Below, one piece after another: positions 9,390-20,994 of a DNA stretch of 64,000 nucleotides. The stretch is from Thinopyrum elongatum (taxonomy: Eukaryota; Streptophyta; Magnoliopsida; Poales; Poaceae). The stretch is from positions 494,057,180 through 494,121,179 of the forward strand of contig CM022298.1 in the NCBI GenBank assembly GCA_011799875.1. Reading direction: 5' to 3'. The position numbers and the translations under genes were made by a program. The notes beneath the pieces are model-generated. The model was not told where the DNA came from. It saw only the letters and a program-made list of their open reading frames with translations, and did not search any database. Every line of letters starts with the position of its first letter. The stretch's first letter is position 1.

Positions 9390-12320
9390 GCTAAATCTCT
9401 TCTCATCCAAGGGCTTTGTGAAGATATCTGCCAGCTGTTCTTAAGTCTTACGTGGTCGATGGAGATGTCGCCCTTCAACGCATGATCTCGAAGAAAATGA
9501 TGGTGAATCTAGATGTGCTTTGTCTTCGAGTGCTGAACTGGGTTGTGAGCAATCTTGATAGCACTCTTGTTGTCGCAGTAGAGAGGCACATTCTTCACAT
9601 TGATCACATAGTCCTTGAGGGTTTGCTTCATCCACAGTAATTGAGCACAACAAGAACCAGCAGCAATGTACTCAGCTTCAGTAGTAGAGAGTGATACACA
9701 GTTCTGCTTCTTCGAGGACAAACATACTAAGGATCGTCTGAGGAAATGGCATGTGCCTGATGTTGACTTGCGGTCCACCCGATCACCAGCATAGTCAGAG
9801 TCAGAATATCCAATGAGATCAAAAGCCGAGCCCTTGGGATACCATAATTCAAGTGTTGGAGTGTGAGCTAGATATCGAAGAATATGTTCAGCTTTATGGT
9901 GCAATTCCTTCGGTGTAGCTTGAAAACGGGCACACATGCAGACACTAAGCATAATATCCGGCCTAGATGCACAAAGATACAATAAGGAGCCAATCATGGA
10001 GCAGTATACCTTGAGATATGAAGATGCCATTGCGTTGTTGACGAATTTGAAGACCTAAAAATAATTTCAATTCTCCCATCATAGACATTTGATATTCTTC
10101 ACTCATCATATATGCAAATTCGTCACTGTAACGTGTGTCAGTACAGCCAAAGATAATATCATCCACATAAATTTGGCACACGAATAATTCAGCATCATAG
10201 GTTTTAGTGAAAAGAGTTGGGTCAAGTGAACCGGGTTTGAAGCCTTTCTTCATGAGGAATTCCTTCAGTGTATCATACCACGCCCGAGGGGCCTGCTTGA
10301 GGCCATAGAGGGCCTTGTTAAGTCTGAAGACTTTGTCACGATGCTTAGGATCTTCAAAACCTGGGGGTTGAGCAACATATACTTCTTCCTCAAGCTTACC
10401 ATTGAGGAATGCACTTTTCACATCCATTTGATATAAGATGATATTATGATGGTTAGCATAATCAAGCAATATGCGAATAGCTTCAAGTCTAGCAACAGGT
10501 GCAAAAGTTTCATCAAAGTCAATTCCTTCAACCTGTGTATAGCCCTGAGCTACAAGATGAGCCTTATTCCTCACCACTTGGCCATTTTCGTCTTACTTGT
10601 TGCGGTAGATTCACTTGGTACCTATGATATTGTGCTTGCGAGGATCTGGTCGCTTGACAAGTTCCCACACATTGTTGAGCTCGAATTGATGCAATTCCTC
10701 TTGCATAGCTTGAATCCACTCAGGCTCCAGAAATGCCTCATCAACTTTGGTGGGCTCTGTGATAGAGACAAAAGCAAAGTGCCCACAAAAGTTAGACAAA
10801 TGTGAAGCTTTTGGGTGTGTGAGAGGACCTGGTGCATTGATGTCGTCGAGGATTTTGTCAATCTGCACTTCATTTGCCACGCGAGGATGAGCAGGTTGAC
10901 GACTTTGATTGGGCTGAGCATTTTCTTCAGCACCATTTTCCTCAGTTGCACCAGCATGATTTTCTTCACAGTCTGGAATAACTTCTTCAGCAGGTTCTTC
11001 AGTGGGTATGACATCCTCAGTAGCCTTGAGCTTAATGGATTCTTCAAGAGGTACTTCATCTAGCACAAGAGGTAAGTGCTCTCTTTGCGAGCCGTCAGTC
11101 TCATCGAATCGCACATCTACAGTTTCAACAACCTTGTGGTGATAGGTGTTGAAGACTCTGTAGGTGTGCAAGTCCTTTCTGTAACCAAGCATAAACCCCT
11201 CATGTGCTTTCGGTGCAAATTTAGAATTGTGATGAGGATCTCTAATCCAACATTTAGCACCGAAGACATTGAAATAACTCACATTGGGTTTCTTGTTAGT
11301 GAGGAGCTCATATGAAGATTTCTTGAAGAATTTGTGAAGATATACCCTGTTGATGATGTGGCACGCAGTATCAATAGCCTCAGGCCAGAAGTGACGAGGC
11401 GTCTTGTATTCATCAAGCATTGTGCGAGCCATCTCAACAAGAGTCATGTTCTTGCACTCCACAACGCCATTTTGCTGAGGAGTGTATGGGGCAGATAACT
11501 CCTGAGTAATACCAAGTTCATCAAGATAGTCATCAAGACCAGTATTCTTGAACTCGGTCCCATTGTCACTCCGGATATGCTTGATCTTCACACCGAAATT
11601 CATTGAGGCCATTGAGGAAAATCGTTTGAAGACTTCCTGCACTTCAGTTTTGTAAGTGATGATATGCACCCAGGTGTAACGAGAATAATCATCAACAAAA
11701 ACAAAGCCATATAGAGATGCAGTATTTGTTAGTGTGGCATAATGAGTGGGGCCAAAGAGGCCCATGTGGAGCAATTCAAAAGGACGAGTGATAGTCATGA
11801 TAGTCTTCGAGGGATGCTTGGATATGGTCATCTTTCCAGCCTCACAAGCTCCACAAAGATGATCGAATTTGACACCCTCGATGCCAATGACGTGCTTCTT
11901 CTTCGCAAGTGTGTGCAAGTTGCTCATGCCAGCATGACCAAGTCATTGATGCCATAGCCAGCCTTCTGAAGCTTTTGCAAGTAGACATGTGGCAGGCTGT
12001 GGTCCTGCAGAGAAATCAACAAAATACAAGTCTCCTCTCCTAAAGCCTTTGAAGACTTTGGAATTGTCAGGTTCCATGAGTACTATGCATCGATATTTGC
12101 CAAAGACGACAACCATATCAAGAACACAAAGTATTGAGACAGACATGAGGTTGAATCCAAGGTACTCGACAAGCATGACTTTGTCCATGTGTCGATCCTT
12201 TGAGTTTGCAACTCTACCTAGACCCAATACCTTGCTTTTTCCTTTGTCAGCGTAGGTAATATGCTTCATATGTGATGGAGATAGAGCAGAGTCCATCAGT
12301 AAGTTCTTGTCACCGGTCAT
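9390..12320 (-). pseudogene. Copia pol: integrase, reverse transcriptase and RNase H, inactivated
   Basis: One frame runs from 12320 to about 9985 with stops at about 11945, 10610 and 10595; RNase H follows in another frame (10030-9509). The GAG-pre-integrase Zn-binding motif is at about 11950-11830 (LWHQ, stop, LGH, then CGAC). The integrase core has SDNGTEF and TPQQNGVVECKN, but the first catalytic Asp, normally in HxDLFGP, is Gly (HMGLFGP, codon 11760-11762). Reverse transcriptase has [10 protein letters not shown] and the active-site YVDD (10158-10169). RNase H has DSDYAGD, STTEAEYIA and YCDNKSA. Between GIFISQ and SMIGSLLYL (about 10010) the expected connecting stretch of several dozen residues is missing and the frame shifts, so this is an internal deletion. 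The protease region is not clear. The remains lie between gag and gene 2 of the same element. Confidence 0.85.
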
Positions 12321-12599
12321 GTGATTTGTACATCCACTGTCGAGGACCCACTCAGTAGCTTTGAGAGATTCATCCTGCAGATGAATTAGTGCATCTTACG
12401 AACTCATATACTTTATCAGTGAAGAATATGACATCAAATTCATTAGATAGAATTTCATCAAGCAGTACAATAGATACAACAGTATAAGGACATGAGAAAT
12501 GAGTAATTCATTTCTTCATGATTAGCTTGCATCCTTTCAAGCACTCTCAGGTCTCCAGCAAATTCATCAAACGTTCAAGTTCGTCTGAAGACCTGACTC

Positions 12600-14343
12600 T
12601 GCATAAGGGATTAGTTCTTTTTCTTCACCACCCACATTTGGAGGGGTGGTAAAGAGTTCATCATTCTGCGAGCTCCATAAGAGAAAGGTGGCATTGAAGC
12701 CAATGCACTTCGTTTCACAGAAGAGGGGTTAGAGTATGCATATGAGTAAGCAGAGAAATTCTTCGAGGACTTATGAATATATTGATTTGAAGAATAATGC
12801 ACATAATCATAACTCTTAGATTTTCCCTACAAAACAGATGCATTAGCATGATGATGATCATATGAGGAATTTGACCCATGTGAGGACTTGGATCCGTATG
12901 AGGACTTTGATCCATATGAAGACTTTGGTCCATATGAAGAATTTGATCTAGGGTTCCTGTTCTTCACAGGTGGTGTCATGAGGGCATTCACCTGAAGACT
13001 TTCAAGGCACCTCTTGGGAATCCAGATTTTCTTCATAGGGGGACCGTTCCTGCAGTTAGTTCCAACATATCTAGCAAATACTTCACCATTCTGATTTTTG
13101 AACAGCTTATAGTTGGAGTCAAATGACTCATCAGATGAACATGAAGATTCACAGGTAAAGCCAGATAAAGTAGATGGATCTACGGGAGGTCCTTTTGCAG
13201 CAACCCATGTGGTTTTGGGATACTGCTCAGGTTTCTAGTAGGTTCCATCAGCGTTGAGTTTCCTCTCAAAGGCAATACCCTCTTTCCTAGGGTTCCTGTT
13301 CAAGATCTGCTTTTTAAGCACATCACAAAGAGCCTGATGCCCTTTGAGGCTTTTGTACATGCCTGTCACATACAATTCCTTCAACCCTGCATTTTCGTTA
13401 GTGATACTTGTGGTATCCTCAGATGAGGAATTTGTGACCACGGAGATAGTTGAAGAATTTGCAGCAATAGAATCATTTGAACTTTCAGGTGAAGAATTAG
13501 CAGATTCATGTTCAATGCATTTCAAACATGGTGGAATGAATTCTTCCTAAGAGGAACTGATCTGTTGAGCAAGCAATGAATCATTTTCCTTTTGAAGATC
13601 ATCATGACTCACCCTTAGTTTTTCAAGATCATGCTTTCTTTGAAGAAATTCATAAGAAAGGTTCTCATGATCGGCTAAGAGTGTTTCATGACGACCTTGA
13701 AGGTTATCAAACTTAGACTGTAGTCATTGAAGATTATCAGTCAGAGTTTGAGTTTGATCCATTTCCTCACCCAACAGGTCATCGCTTTGTCTAGCAAATT
13801 CTGAACCTTTTCCAAAGCCTTTTGTTGTTTCATGGCAATATTAGCAAGTTTGGAATAGTTAGGTTTGAGATCATCATCAGATTCTTTTTCACTGGATTCA
13901 GAGGAGGAAGGATACTCAAGTACCTTAGCACCTTTTGCCATGAGGCATGGTGCTGAAGAAGATGATTCAGGTTTGAAAGTCATCGTCTTGAGTGATTCCT
14001 TGAACTCGAGGAACCAGGGGTCCTGACAAGTTCGATGACCTTCATAGACATCAGAGATCCGGTCCCATATCAGCTTCACATTGCAAAGATGCATAATGCG
14101 CCTGAATTCATCTCTAGATAGGTGGGTGCAGATGTTATCCCTCGCCAAAGTATCCTGCCGAGTGTACTTGCGAATGTCATCAGCATGCGCCATCTTGCAT
14201 AGATCGGTAAGACCAATCTCAGTGACGGTCCACAGCTCACTGTTCATCGCCAAGAGGCGCTTCCTCATCATGGCCTTCCACTTGGGATAATCATGGCCAT
14301 TAAAGATGGGGCATGACACTTTCTTCATACCTGCAGTCGACAT
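12600..14343 (-). pseudogene. Copia gag, internally deleted and broken
   Basis: The start is the ATG at 14343, 54 bp after the PBS. The N-terminal block (CPIFNGHDYPKWKAMM; TLARDNICTHLSRDEF; IWDRISDVYEG) is the usual Copia gag start. After VYEG the sequence jumps to TCQDPWFLEFKESLKTMTF and a serine/glutamate-rich tail, so much of the gag core and the CCHC zinc knuckle are missing. Downstream pieces in the same general order continue to about 12600: a coiled-coil-like stretch, PRKEGIAFERKLNADGTY, KKIWIPKR and a GSKSSYG repeat. Stops and frame changes separate them. The loss of the gag middle resembles, but is independent of, the deletion in the gag at 50087-50740. Confidence 0.75.
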
Positions 14344-14396
14344 AACTAAAACTCCAGGTGGTTAAACCAAAATCACACAGAACAAGGGAGTACCTT

Positions 14397-14408
14397 GCTC
14401 TGATACCA
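14397..14408 (-). other. Primer-binding site, initiator tRNA-Met type
   Basis: The minus strand reads TGGTATCAGAGC, complementary to the 3' end of initiator tRNA-Met. It sits two bases inside the 5' LTR, as usual for Copia elements, and fixes the element's direction. Confidence 0.92.
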
Positions 14409-14410
14409 AT

Positions 14411-15907
14411 TGAAAGTGCGTTATATCGACTAGAGGGGGGTGAATAGGTGATTTTTACAAATTCGTCACTGAGGAAATTCTACTTGAGGAATTTGCTAAG
14501 TGACGAAATACAAGCAGCGGAACAAAGTACTCAGGTGCATGCATAACAAGACAGTAGCATAGTCATCATGATGAAATGAAACATAAACAGAGCATAGATA
14601 GCGCGTAAATAGGATGAGGAGGCAGAAGACAAGATGACTGAAGAATTTGGGTTGAGGAAATTGAGAAAGTCTTCAGTCAATGTCTTCAAATAGTAACGAT
14701 CAAGTTTATCAACAAGTAAGCGAGGAAATGAAAGGGTTGAGGAAATAGAACCAGTAGCTCGGTGAAGACAGTGATTTGGTAGACCAGTTCCAACTGTTGT
14801 GACAGTTGTACGTCTAGTTGGAGTGGCTAGGTATTTAAACCAAATGACACACAGTCCCAGGACACACAGTCCTTACCGTATTCTCCTTGAGCTAAGGTCA
14901 CACAGACCTCGCCCAATCACTCGTGGTAAGTCTTCAGGTGACTTCCAAACCTTCACAGACTAGGTCACCCGGCGATCCACAATTCCTCTTGGATGCTCTA
15001 GACCTTGACGCCTAACCGTCTGGAAGATGCACAGTCTTCAAAGGTAACAAGCATCGGTTCCACACAGGAACAATCTCTTCAGTGATGCTCAATCACTTTG
15101 GGTTGTAGGTGTTGGGGTTTTGGGTTTTTCCTCACTGGTGATTTTCTCTCAAAGTCCTCGGAGGATGGGATGCTCTAAATGACAAGTGTCAGTTTCTCTC
15201 GGAGCAGCCAACCAGCTAGTGGTTGAGGGGGGCGGCTATTTATAGCCGGGGAGCAGCCCGACATGATAAGACATAAATGCCCTTCAATGATATGACCGTT
15301 AGGTGGATAAGATATTTGGGACAACTGGCGCGTAGCACAGCAATGGTCAGAAATTTGAGCTCTCAAGTTCCTCAGGGCTATCATGCTCCTCACTTGTAGG
15401 CAATCCGCACTGGCGAATTCCTAACTCCTCAGTCAGAACAAATTCCTCAGAGACCAGAAGATCTTCGTCTCTGTCACTGAAGAAATTGACTGAACTGTAT
15501 GAGATTTCCAAAGGCTTCACTCGAAGGATTGGGTATATGTAGGCTTTGAGATGAGCATCACTTGGAAATGTTTCCTTAGTTTTACCTCAACCCCCTTTAA
15601 CAGTACGGTGTTTCCTATGACTCAAGAAAGGAAAATGAAACTACGAAAACAAAAGTCTTCACGGTTCATAATCCTCGCATAAATATCAATATCTTCAAAA
15701 GTCACACCAATTTCCTCATTTTCAAAGTCTTCAAGAAAACCAAAATCTTCAGTTGAAGACATTCATTTTTAGGGGTCGACATTCATCAGATTTATTAAAC
15801 TCCTCAGAGGCTTATTAGACCTGTGTACACTCACAAACACATTAGTCCCTTAACCTATAAAGTCTTCAATATAGCAAAATCACTAAGGGGCAATAGATGC
15901 ACTTACA
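14411..15907 (-). repeat. 5' LTR of the Copia element
   Basis: The plus strand begins TGAAAGTGCGTTATATCG and ends GATGCACTTACA, giving TG...CA ends and 1497 bp. In the element's direction it begins TGTAAGTGCATCTATTGCCC, which I associate with Maximus-like LTRs. A TATA box (minus TATAAATAG, about 15238-15246) marks the probable transcription start. The LTR is dense in GAAGACTT, GAGGAATTTG and CTTCAGT words. The flanking CTTCT at 15908-15912 is a candidate target duplication. Confidence 0.85.
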
Positions 15908-15910
15908 CTT

Positions 15911-16335
15911 CTAGCTACTCTTCCTCGTTTTCTGTGTGGCGCGGTCTCGTTGCCGGCGGGGCGGGGCCTCGACGGAGCCACCGATGTCTCCTGCCTCGTT
16001 GCAGGCGGGGCGGTGCCTCGGTGGAGCGGGGGAAATCCTCCGCCTCATTGAAGGTGGAGCGGGGCCTCGGCAGAACCGGCGATGTCCTCTGCAACGTTGC
16101 CAGCGGGGTAGGGGCTCGGTGGGACAGGGCCTCGACGGAGCTGGTGAAGTCCTCCGGCTTGTTGCCGGCGGGGAGGGGCCTCGTCGATGGTCATGGTGCA
16201 ATGCACCGGTGAGGATGGCATGGAGGAGGAGGTTGGCGGCGGCTCCTCGAGCACCACGTTCTCCATTGGGACGTCGTTGTTCTTCGGGTCCGTCGTCCGC
16301 CCGTCCCGGAGAGCGGTGAAGAGTGAGGAATCCAT
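15911..16335 (-). pseudogene. Unknown protein gene in the CACTA element, cut by the Copia insertion
   Basis: The start is the ATG at 16333-16335 (MDSSLFTALRDGRTTDPKNN). It lies about 70 bp downstream of a good TATA box (16404-16412 on the minus strand) and opens a 96-residue frame ending at about 16045. Beyond the stop, the same kind of repeat continues to the Copia junction. The C-terminal part consists of four imperfect DNA repeats of roughly 60 bp coding for a Gly-Asn-Glu-Asp / Glu-Ala-Pro-Pro pattern (for example EDIAGSAEAPLHL). I recognise no domain. The TATA box and open start suggest it was once transcribed. The gene is divergent from the one at 16719. Confidence 0.45.
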
Positions 16336-16403
16336 GGCGGGAGTAGTGTGGAGAGGAGAAAGGGAACGGACGCGGATGACTGCGGCTATGGCCGGGGCAG
16401 CAG

Positions 16404-16412
16404 TTTATATAG
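16404..16412 (-). promoter_or_regulatory. TATA box of the minus-strand CACTA gene
   Basis: The minus strand reads GCTATATAAACTG. Its distance to the ATG at 16335 (about 70 bp) fits a plant core promoter with a short leader. Confidence 0.55.
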
Positions 16413-16718
16413 CAATGGTGGGCAGCAGAGGGGCGGACGGGTGGCGCCAGAGTAGCCGCCTCGGCAACTGTGTATCATTAATGTGGGCGGCAGATGGAAG
16501 GACGGATGGCAGTTGTGTCGTTTGCACACGGAGCAGTCGCCTGCAGCGGGAAGCGGCGCGGCCGGAGCTGACCGTTTCGGACGGGATGCGCGCGCGGGCG
16601 TGGGAGGGGGTCTGGGGGGCCAGGGCGGTGAGACTCGTGCTTGGTAGTGGTCTGGTCCAGCAGCCGGACATGCTGGCTCGCCAGCGAGCTCGCCGAGCTC
16701 AGCATCGACAACCAGACA

Positions 16719-17147
16719 ATGGACGAGGATTCTGACCAGGAGCCGGCACCACCGCCCAAGCCGGTTCATGCCTTGTTCACGATAGAGCAGGTGCGGCCGC
16801 ACTTCGACGCCCTAATGGCGGAAGAGCTACCAGCGCCGCTGGAATTGGCATTCCGGCAAGTGTAAGAGGACCAGTGCTACAACATCCGTCTCCTCAACGA
16901 GCACCAGCTCGCGGAGGGACCAATCGACAGCGAACAAGTGGACGTCAATGCCGTCGCGGACATGTGGCCCGATGATCCTGGCTTCCTGAATGAGCAGCGG
17001 GCGCTGTATCAGACCATCCGTTGGGCCTGCAAGGCCCTCTCCGTCGACCTTCGAGTTGTTGCACTCGCCATGGCGCCGCCGTCTCGCGTTGTCAACATGG
17101 TCAATGAACATGAGGCATCAGGAGATGACTTTACATGGAGAGGATGA
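16719..17147 (+). pseudogene. Unknown protein gene in the CACTA element with one in-frame stop
   Basis: The frame opens at the ATG 16719 (MDEDSDQEPAPPPKPVHALF). A TAA at 16863-16865 interrupts it, and it continues in the same frame (EDQCYNIRLLNEHQLAEGPI ... ALAMAPPSRVVNMVNEHEAS) to a TGA at 17145-17147: 142 codons plus the stop. The single in-frame stop with intact frame on both sides looks like a recent nonsense mutation. The composition is acidic and proline-rich at the start, then helical and hydrophobic. I do not recognise a domain. It diverges from the minus-strand gene at 16335 with about 380 bp between the starts. Confidence 0.45.
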
Positions 17148-18060
17148 CATTATGGACACACCAGGGCCATCGCCGTACGTACGCAAGTGCCTCCTTATTA
17201 CAACTATATAAAAAAATTGCTTCCTCCTGGTTTCATGACATCACGGTCCCACACCATTGTCAACGTATATAGTCAATAAATGAGAGAATTGCACAAGGAG
17301 CGGTCGATAGCTGGGACCCAGCAGCTCGAGCAGTATTTGTTTTTTGAGGGGTGAGCACAATTTTGTTTGACCGATGTTTTTGTTGTTGTTCAGAGGAGCA
17401 GGGTATCAACTGGGCGGGCTGTGGCCCGTCTAGCCCAGGCTATTATTTTATGTCGACCAAATATCCGGCCCAGATATAAATTTTTCAAGATGAAAATGGC
17501 TTGCCCAGCTATACCTTTTCTGAGGATTACCCAACCCAGGCCAACTTGTTATTCTCCGGCCCACTGGGCTGCAAATCTTTCCTACGAGGGATGCATTAGG
17601 CTTTCTAAGAAAATGGGCTTTAAAAAAATAATAAATGGGTTGTAATTATAAAAAAATGTGTTGTAAATATTAACAAACGCTAAGAACAGGTAAGTAGTTT
17701 TAGAATTATTTTTTTGGATTTTCTTCATGGAACCACGTCAGAGGGCGGGGAGCTCCTGCATTGCATTTTTTTGGATTTTTAAAATTTTAATTTCTTTAAT
17801 TGTTGCGCGCAAAATTTCGTTGAATTTTTAGCTAATATCAATTTATTTTTAAATTAGATTTAATATGGCTCTAAATTTTGGGATAAATAATATGTCGGAT
17901 CCCATAAGAATGTGGGAAATATGGTTGAAATTATAAACCGTTGTCCTGGCTAGAAAATGGGCAATAATGCTAACAAAGAGTAAATGGGCTGCAGTAAATT
18001 CCATTAGAATTAAGAAATGGGCTGTAAATTATTACAAATCGCAAATGGGCTATATGCTCT
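17148..18060. other. AT-rich non-coding stretch inside the CACTA element
   Basis: No gene is visible. The words ATGGGCT and GGGCTGTAAAT recur between about 17580 and 18050, and homopolymer A/T tracts are common. It separates the two broken genes from the subterminal repeat blocks. Confidence 0.5.
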
Positions 18061-19560
18061 CTGCCACACAGATGTGATGCTCACTTGTGGGCCTACTAAG
18101 TTGACGGGTACGCAGCGCTAAAAAAAGTAGACACGTACACAAGGCTTTTTCACCTTATAGTCAACACATGATTCTAGCAGCAGTGGTCGTTGGATGGTCA
18201 TCCAACGGCTGTCGTGCTACTTCAATCTCGGATATTCTCGCTTCAGCCACCGAAACCACCGCGGGCAGTACCGCCTGCTACCGCCTCCCGTGGCCGTCTG
18301 TGCTGCCGCGTAGGCCTCACCGGCCCACCCTACTCCCATCGATGTCCAGGCCATTCCTCTACTCACCAACACCTCCTATTATTCTCCGGTGACGGCAGCC
18401 TCACACCGCAGCCGAACCAGTGAACCCTCATACTCCCCTTCGCGTGGGCATCCACTGCTGTGTCTTCGCCGGCTCTGGGTCATTCCCTTCCTAGACCTCG
18501 CCGTCATCCACCGTGTTGGTTTTCTCGGGGCGGCGTGGTCAACTTTGTCAACAAACAACAGCCATTGGAAGAGAGATGTATGTGGAGTGGCTGACAGTAG
18601 GACCCACATGGTCCATGTCCGCACGCAAGCAAGTGCCTCCTTATTATGCGAAAACAAATGATTTCTCCCCCTGACAGGTTTGACCCACCAGCTACAGCTT
18701 TGCATGCATGCAAGTGCCTCCTTATTATGCGAAAAAAAGTTTCCTCTCCCTGATAGCTGGGACCCACAACCTACATCTTCACATGCAAGGAAGTGCCACC
18801 TTATTACGCGAAAAAAAAGATTCCCCCCTGCTAGCTGGGACCCACCAGATTTGGACGCTGACTTGTGGGCCTACTAAGTTGACGCGTACGGAGGGCTTTG
18901 TCAACTTAGTCAACAAACGACTCTGGGTGCAGTGACCCTTGGATGTTAATCCAACCGCCGTGCTACGTCTTCAACCTCTAGTCTTCTTGTTCTAGCTGCC
19001 CAAACCAGCGCCCGCCGTACCGCCAGCTCCTGCCTCCCGTGGCCTGCTGTGATGCCACCGTTGGCCATGCCATACCTCTACTCACCCACACCTCCTGTTA
19101 TTCTCCGGCGACGGCAGCCTCACACTGTAGCCGAAGTAGTCAACCCTCATACTCTCCTCCACGTGGGCATCCACTGCCGCGTCTTCCTCGGCTCCGCGTC
19201 GTTCCCTTCCTAGGCCTCGCCATCATCCACCACCTTGGTGCTCTCGGCGCGGCATGGTCAACGTGGTCAACGAATGACAGCCATCAGAAGAGGACTTTAG
19301 GCGGTGAGGCTGACAGCTGGACCCACCAGCTATATCTTCGGACGCAAGGAAGAGCCTCCATATTAGGCGTGAAAAAAATGATCCCTTCCCCTGACAGCAG
19401 GGACCCACCAGTTTATATCTTCGGACGCAAGGAAGTGCCTCCATATTAGGCACAAAAAAATGATTCTTCCCCCTGACAGCTAGGACCCACCAGCTATATC
19501 TTCGCACGCAAGGAAGTGCGTCCTTATCATCCCTGATAGTTGGGACCCACACGATCGAAG
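18060..19560 (+). repeat. Two tandem copies of an about 0.75-kb block with smaller repeats inside
   Basis: The copies start at about 18060 and 18860. Both contain GACGGCAGCCTCACAC, GTGGGCATCCACTGC, CGTCGTGGTCAA-like words and, at their right ends, a run of roughly 70-bp units with GACCCACCAGCTATATCTTC, CGCAAGGAAGTGCCTCC and TTATTATGCGAAAAAA. The small unit occurs about three times in the first copy and four times in the second. The frames crossing it on both strands are products of the repeats. Confidence 0.65.
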
Positions 19561-19968
19561 CGTATGTAGCGTTGTCTGTCTTGTCGCGAACGTGGACGTA
19601 CATACTGGTCGATCGGTCTCTCTACAACGATGAACCATGGCCGAGAAAGCAGCGGGACGTGTAGTATTAGAGCCCCCGACGTAGCAGTTCAGGCAGTCCA
19701 GTCTAAACTATGTACACGTACGTACATCCAGATGCCAAAAAATACAACCACGTACGTACATACGGGCGGGGTCTCGAATGCCTACTTGCGCATACGTACG
19801 GCTAGGGCTCGTGTACATGGAGAGGCAGCGGATGGCAGCAATGACGTCCTGTTCATCGGCAGCCAGCCAGCTGGGTCGGAATGGAGAAACTGCGTCGTGT
19901 TCATTGGGAGGCAACAAAATGCGTCGTGTTCATCAGGAGCCAACCGGCTTGGACTGAACAGCCGAAAC

Positions 19969-20235
19969 GGGGCCTGGCGTACCGCAGAACGGAGGAAACG
20001 GTCTTCTGTTCGACTGCCTACGGTCGAGACGGGATCCTGTTCATTGGGAGGGGTCTGGCGTACCGCAAAACGGAGGAAACTGACTTCTGTTCGAGTGCCT
20101 ACGGTCGAAACAGGGTCCTGTTCATCGGGAGGGGTGCGGCGTACCGCAAAATGGAGGAAATGGACTTCTGTTCGAGCTCCTACAATTGAAACGGGGTCCT
20201 GTTCATTGGGAGGGGTGTGGCGTACCGCAAAACGA
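19969..20235 (+). repeat. 81-bp tandem repeat, about 3.3 copies
   Basis: Units begin at 19969, 20050, 20131 and 20212 with GGGGnCTGGCGTACCGCAAA. Because 81 is a multiple of three, all frames stay open through it and a 304-codon frame (19630-20544) results; I do not accept that as a gene. The word CTGTTCATC recurs both inside the unit and downstream to about 20560. Confidence 0.85.
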
Positions 20236-20599
20236 GACTCCACAGGCTACTGTTCATCCACCATCAACTGCCTCTCGCTCCAGCCTCCACGGCATACTGT
20301 TCATCCACCGTCGTCCTCCACCCTCAACCGGCTACCGTTCATAGAGCCTCCACGGGTCCTTTTCATCCACCCCCAACCGGCTAGGGTGCGGCGGCCTCCT
20401 CGGGGTCCTGTTCATCCAGCGGCAACGGCCGACTACCACGGGGTCCTGTTCATCCAACCCCCACCAGGAACTGTTCATCCACAGCCAACCAACCGGCTCG
20501 ACTCACCACGTCTTGACTCATTCTACGTACCGCGCGCACGGTAGCGACAATCACTGTTCATCGAGAGGTAACCCAACACCGGCTGGCTACGTCTCACAC

Positions 20600-20785
20600 G
20601 GGGGCTCGATGGGCTTCAGTAAGCAGCAGCAGTGATCGATTGCTCGGATCCAGTTAGAAGCAACAGCGAAGGAATCGCTCGGGTCAGTCAGTGGCGAATG
20701 AATCACTCGGGTTCAGTTAACAACCAAGGGATCGATCGCTCGGGTTCAGTAATGTAGCTAGTGTGATCGCTCGGGTTCAGTTAGC
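20600..20785 (+). repeat. Short repeats of ATCGCTCGGGTTCAGT
   Basis: The word ATC[GA][CA]TCGGGTTCAGTTA or a close variant occurs about five times with 35-50-bp spacing, in the subterminal part of the CACTA element. Confidence 0.6.
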
Positions 20786-20994
20786 CTATGCCTCGCACAC
20801 ACGCGTGTACACGAGAGAAACACACAAACCACAGTGCATCGCTCGGCCCCGACCACCCACCGTAACCGGGAACTCCCCGATATTTTCCTCGCCCTCACTT
20901 CTACCATGATTTTTTCAGTCATGCACGGTCCAAAGAATGTCATGCAGGTTCGTCTCCAGCCCGCCCAGGAGGAAAAGCCCATTTTCTGTCATGA

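Larger units (their letters stand above)
1..15907 (-). mobile_element. Copia LTR retrotransposon, SIRE/Maximus type, 3' end outside the window
   Basis: Reading on the minus strand, the element starts with a 5' LTR (15907 to 14411). A PBS matching initiator tRNA-Met follows, then gag, then a pol region in Copia order (integrase, reverse transcriptase, RNase H), a non-coding stretch, and a second gene with its own TATA box that runs off the left edge. The reverse transcriptase reads most like the SIRE/Opie/Maximus lineage ([22 protein letters not shown]). That lineage is known for large elements with an extra gene after pol. The word GAAGACTT/GAGGAATTTG recurs in the LTR, in pol flanks and at 1-3950, which argues that both sides of the 3970-8990 insertion are one element. 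The right flank is CTTCT (15908-15912); the matching repeat would lie left of the window. All genes are broken, so it is inactive. Confidence 0.68.

Noticed and set aside
19630..20544. Open frame of 304 codons on the plus strand.
   Set aside because: It is held open by the 81-bp tandem repeat and by CTGTTCATC-rich sequence, with no recognisable protein pattern.
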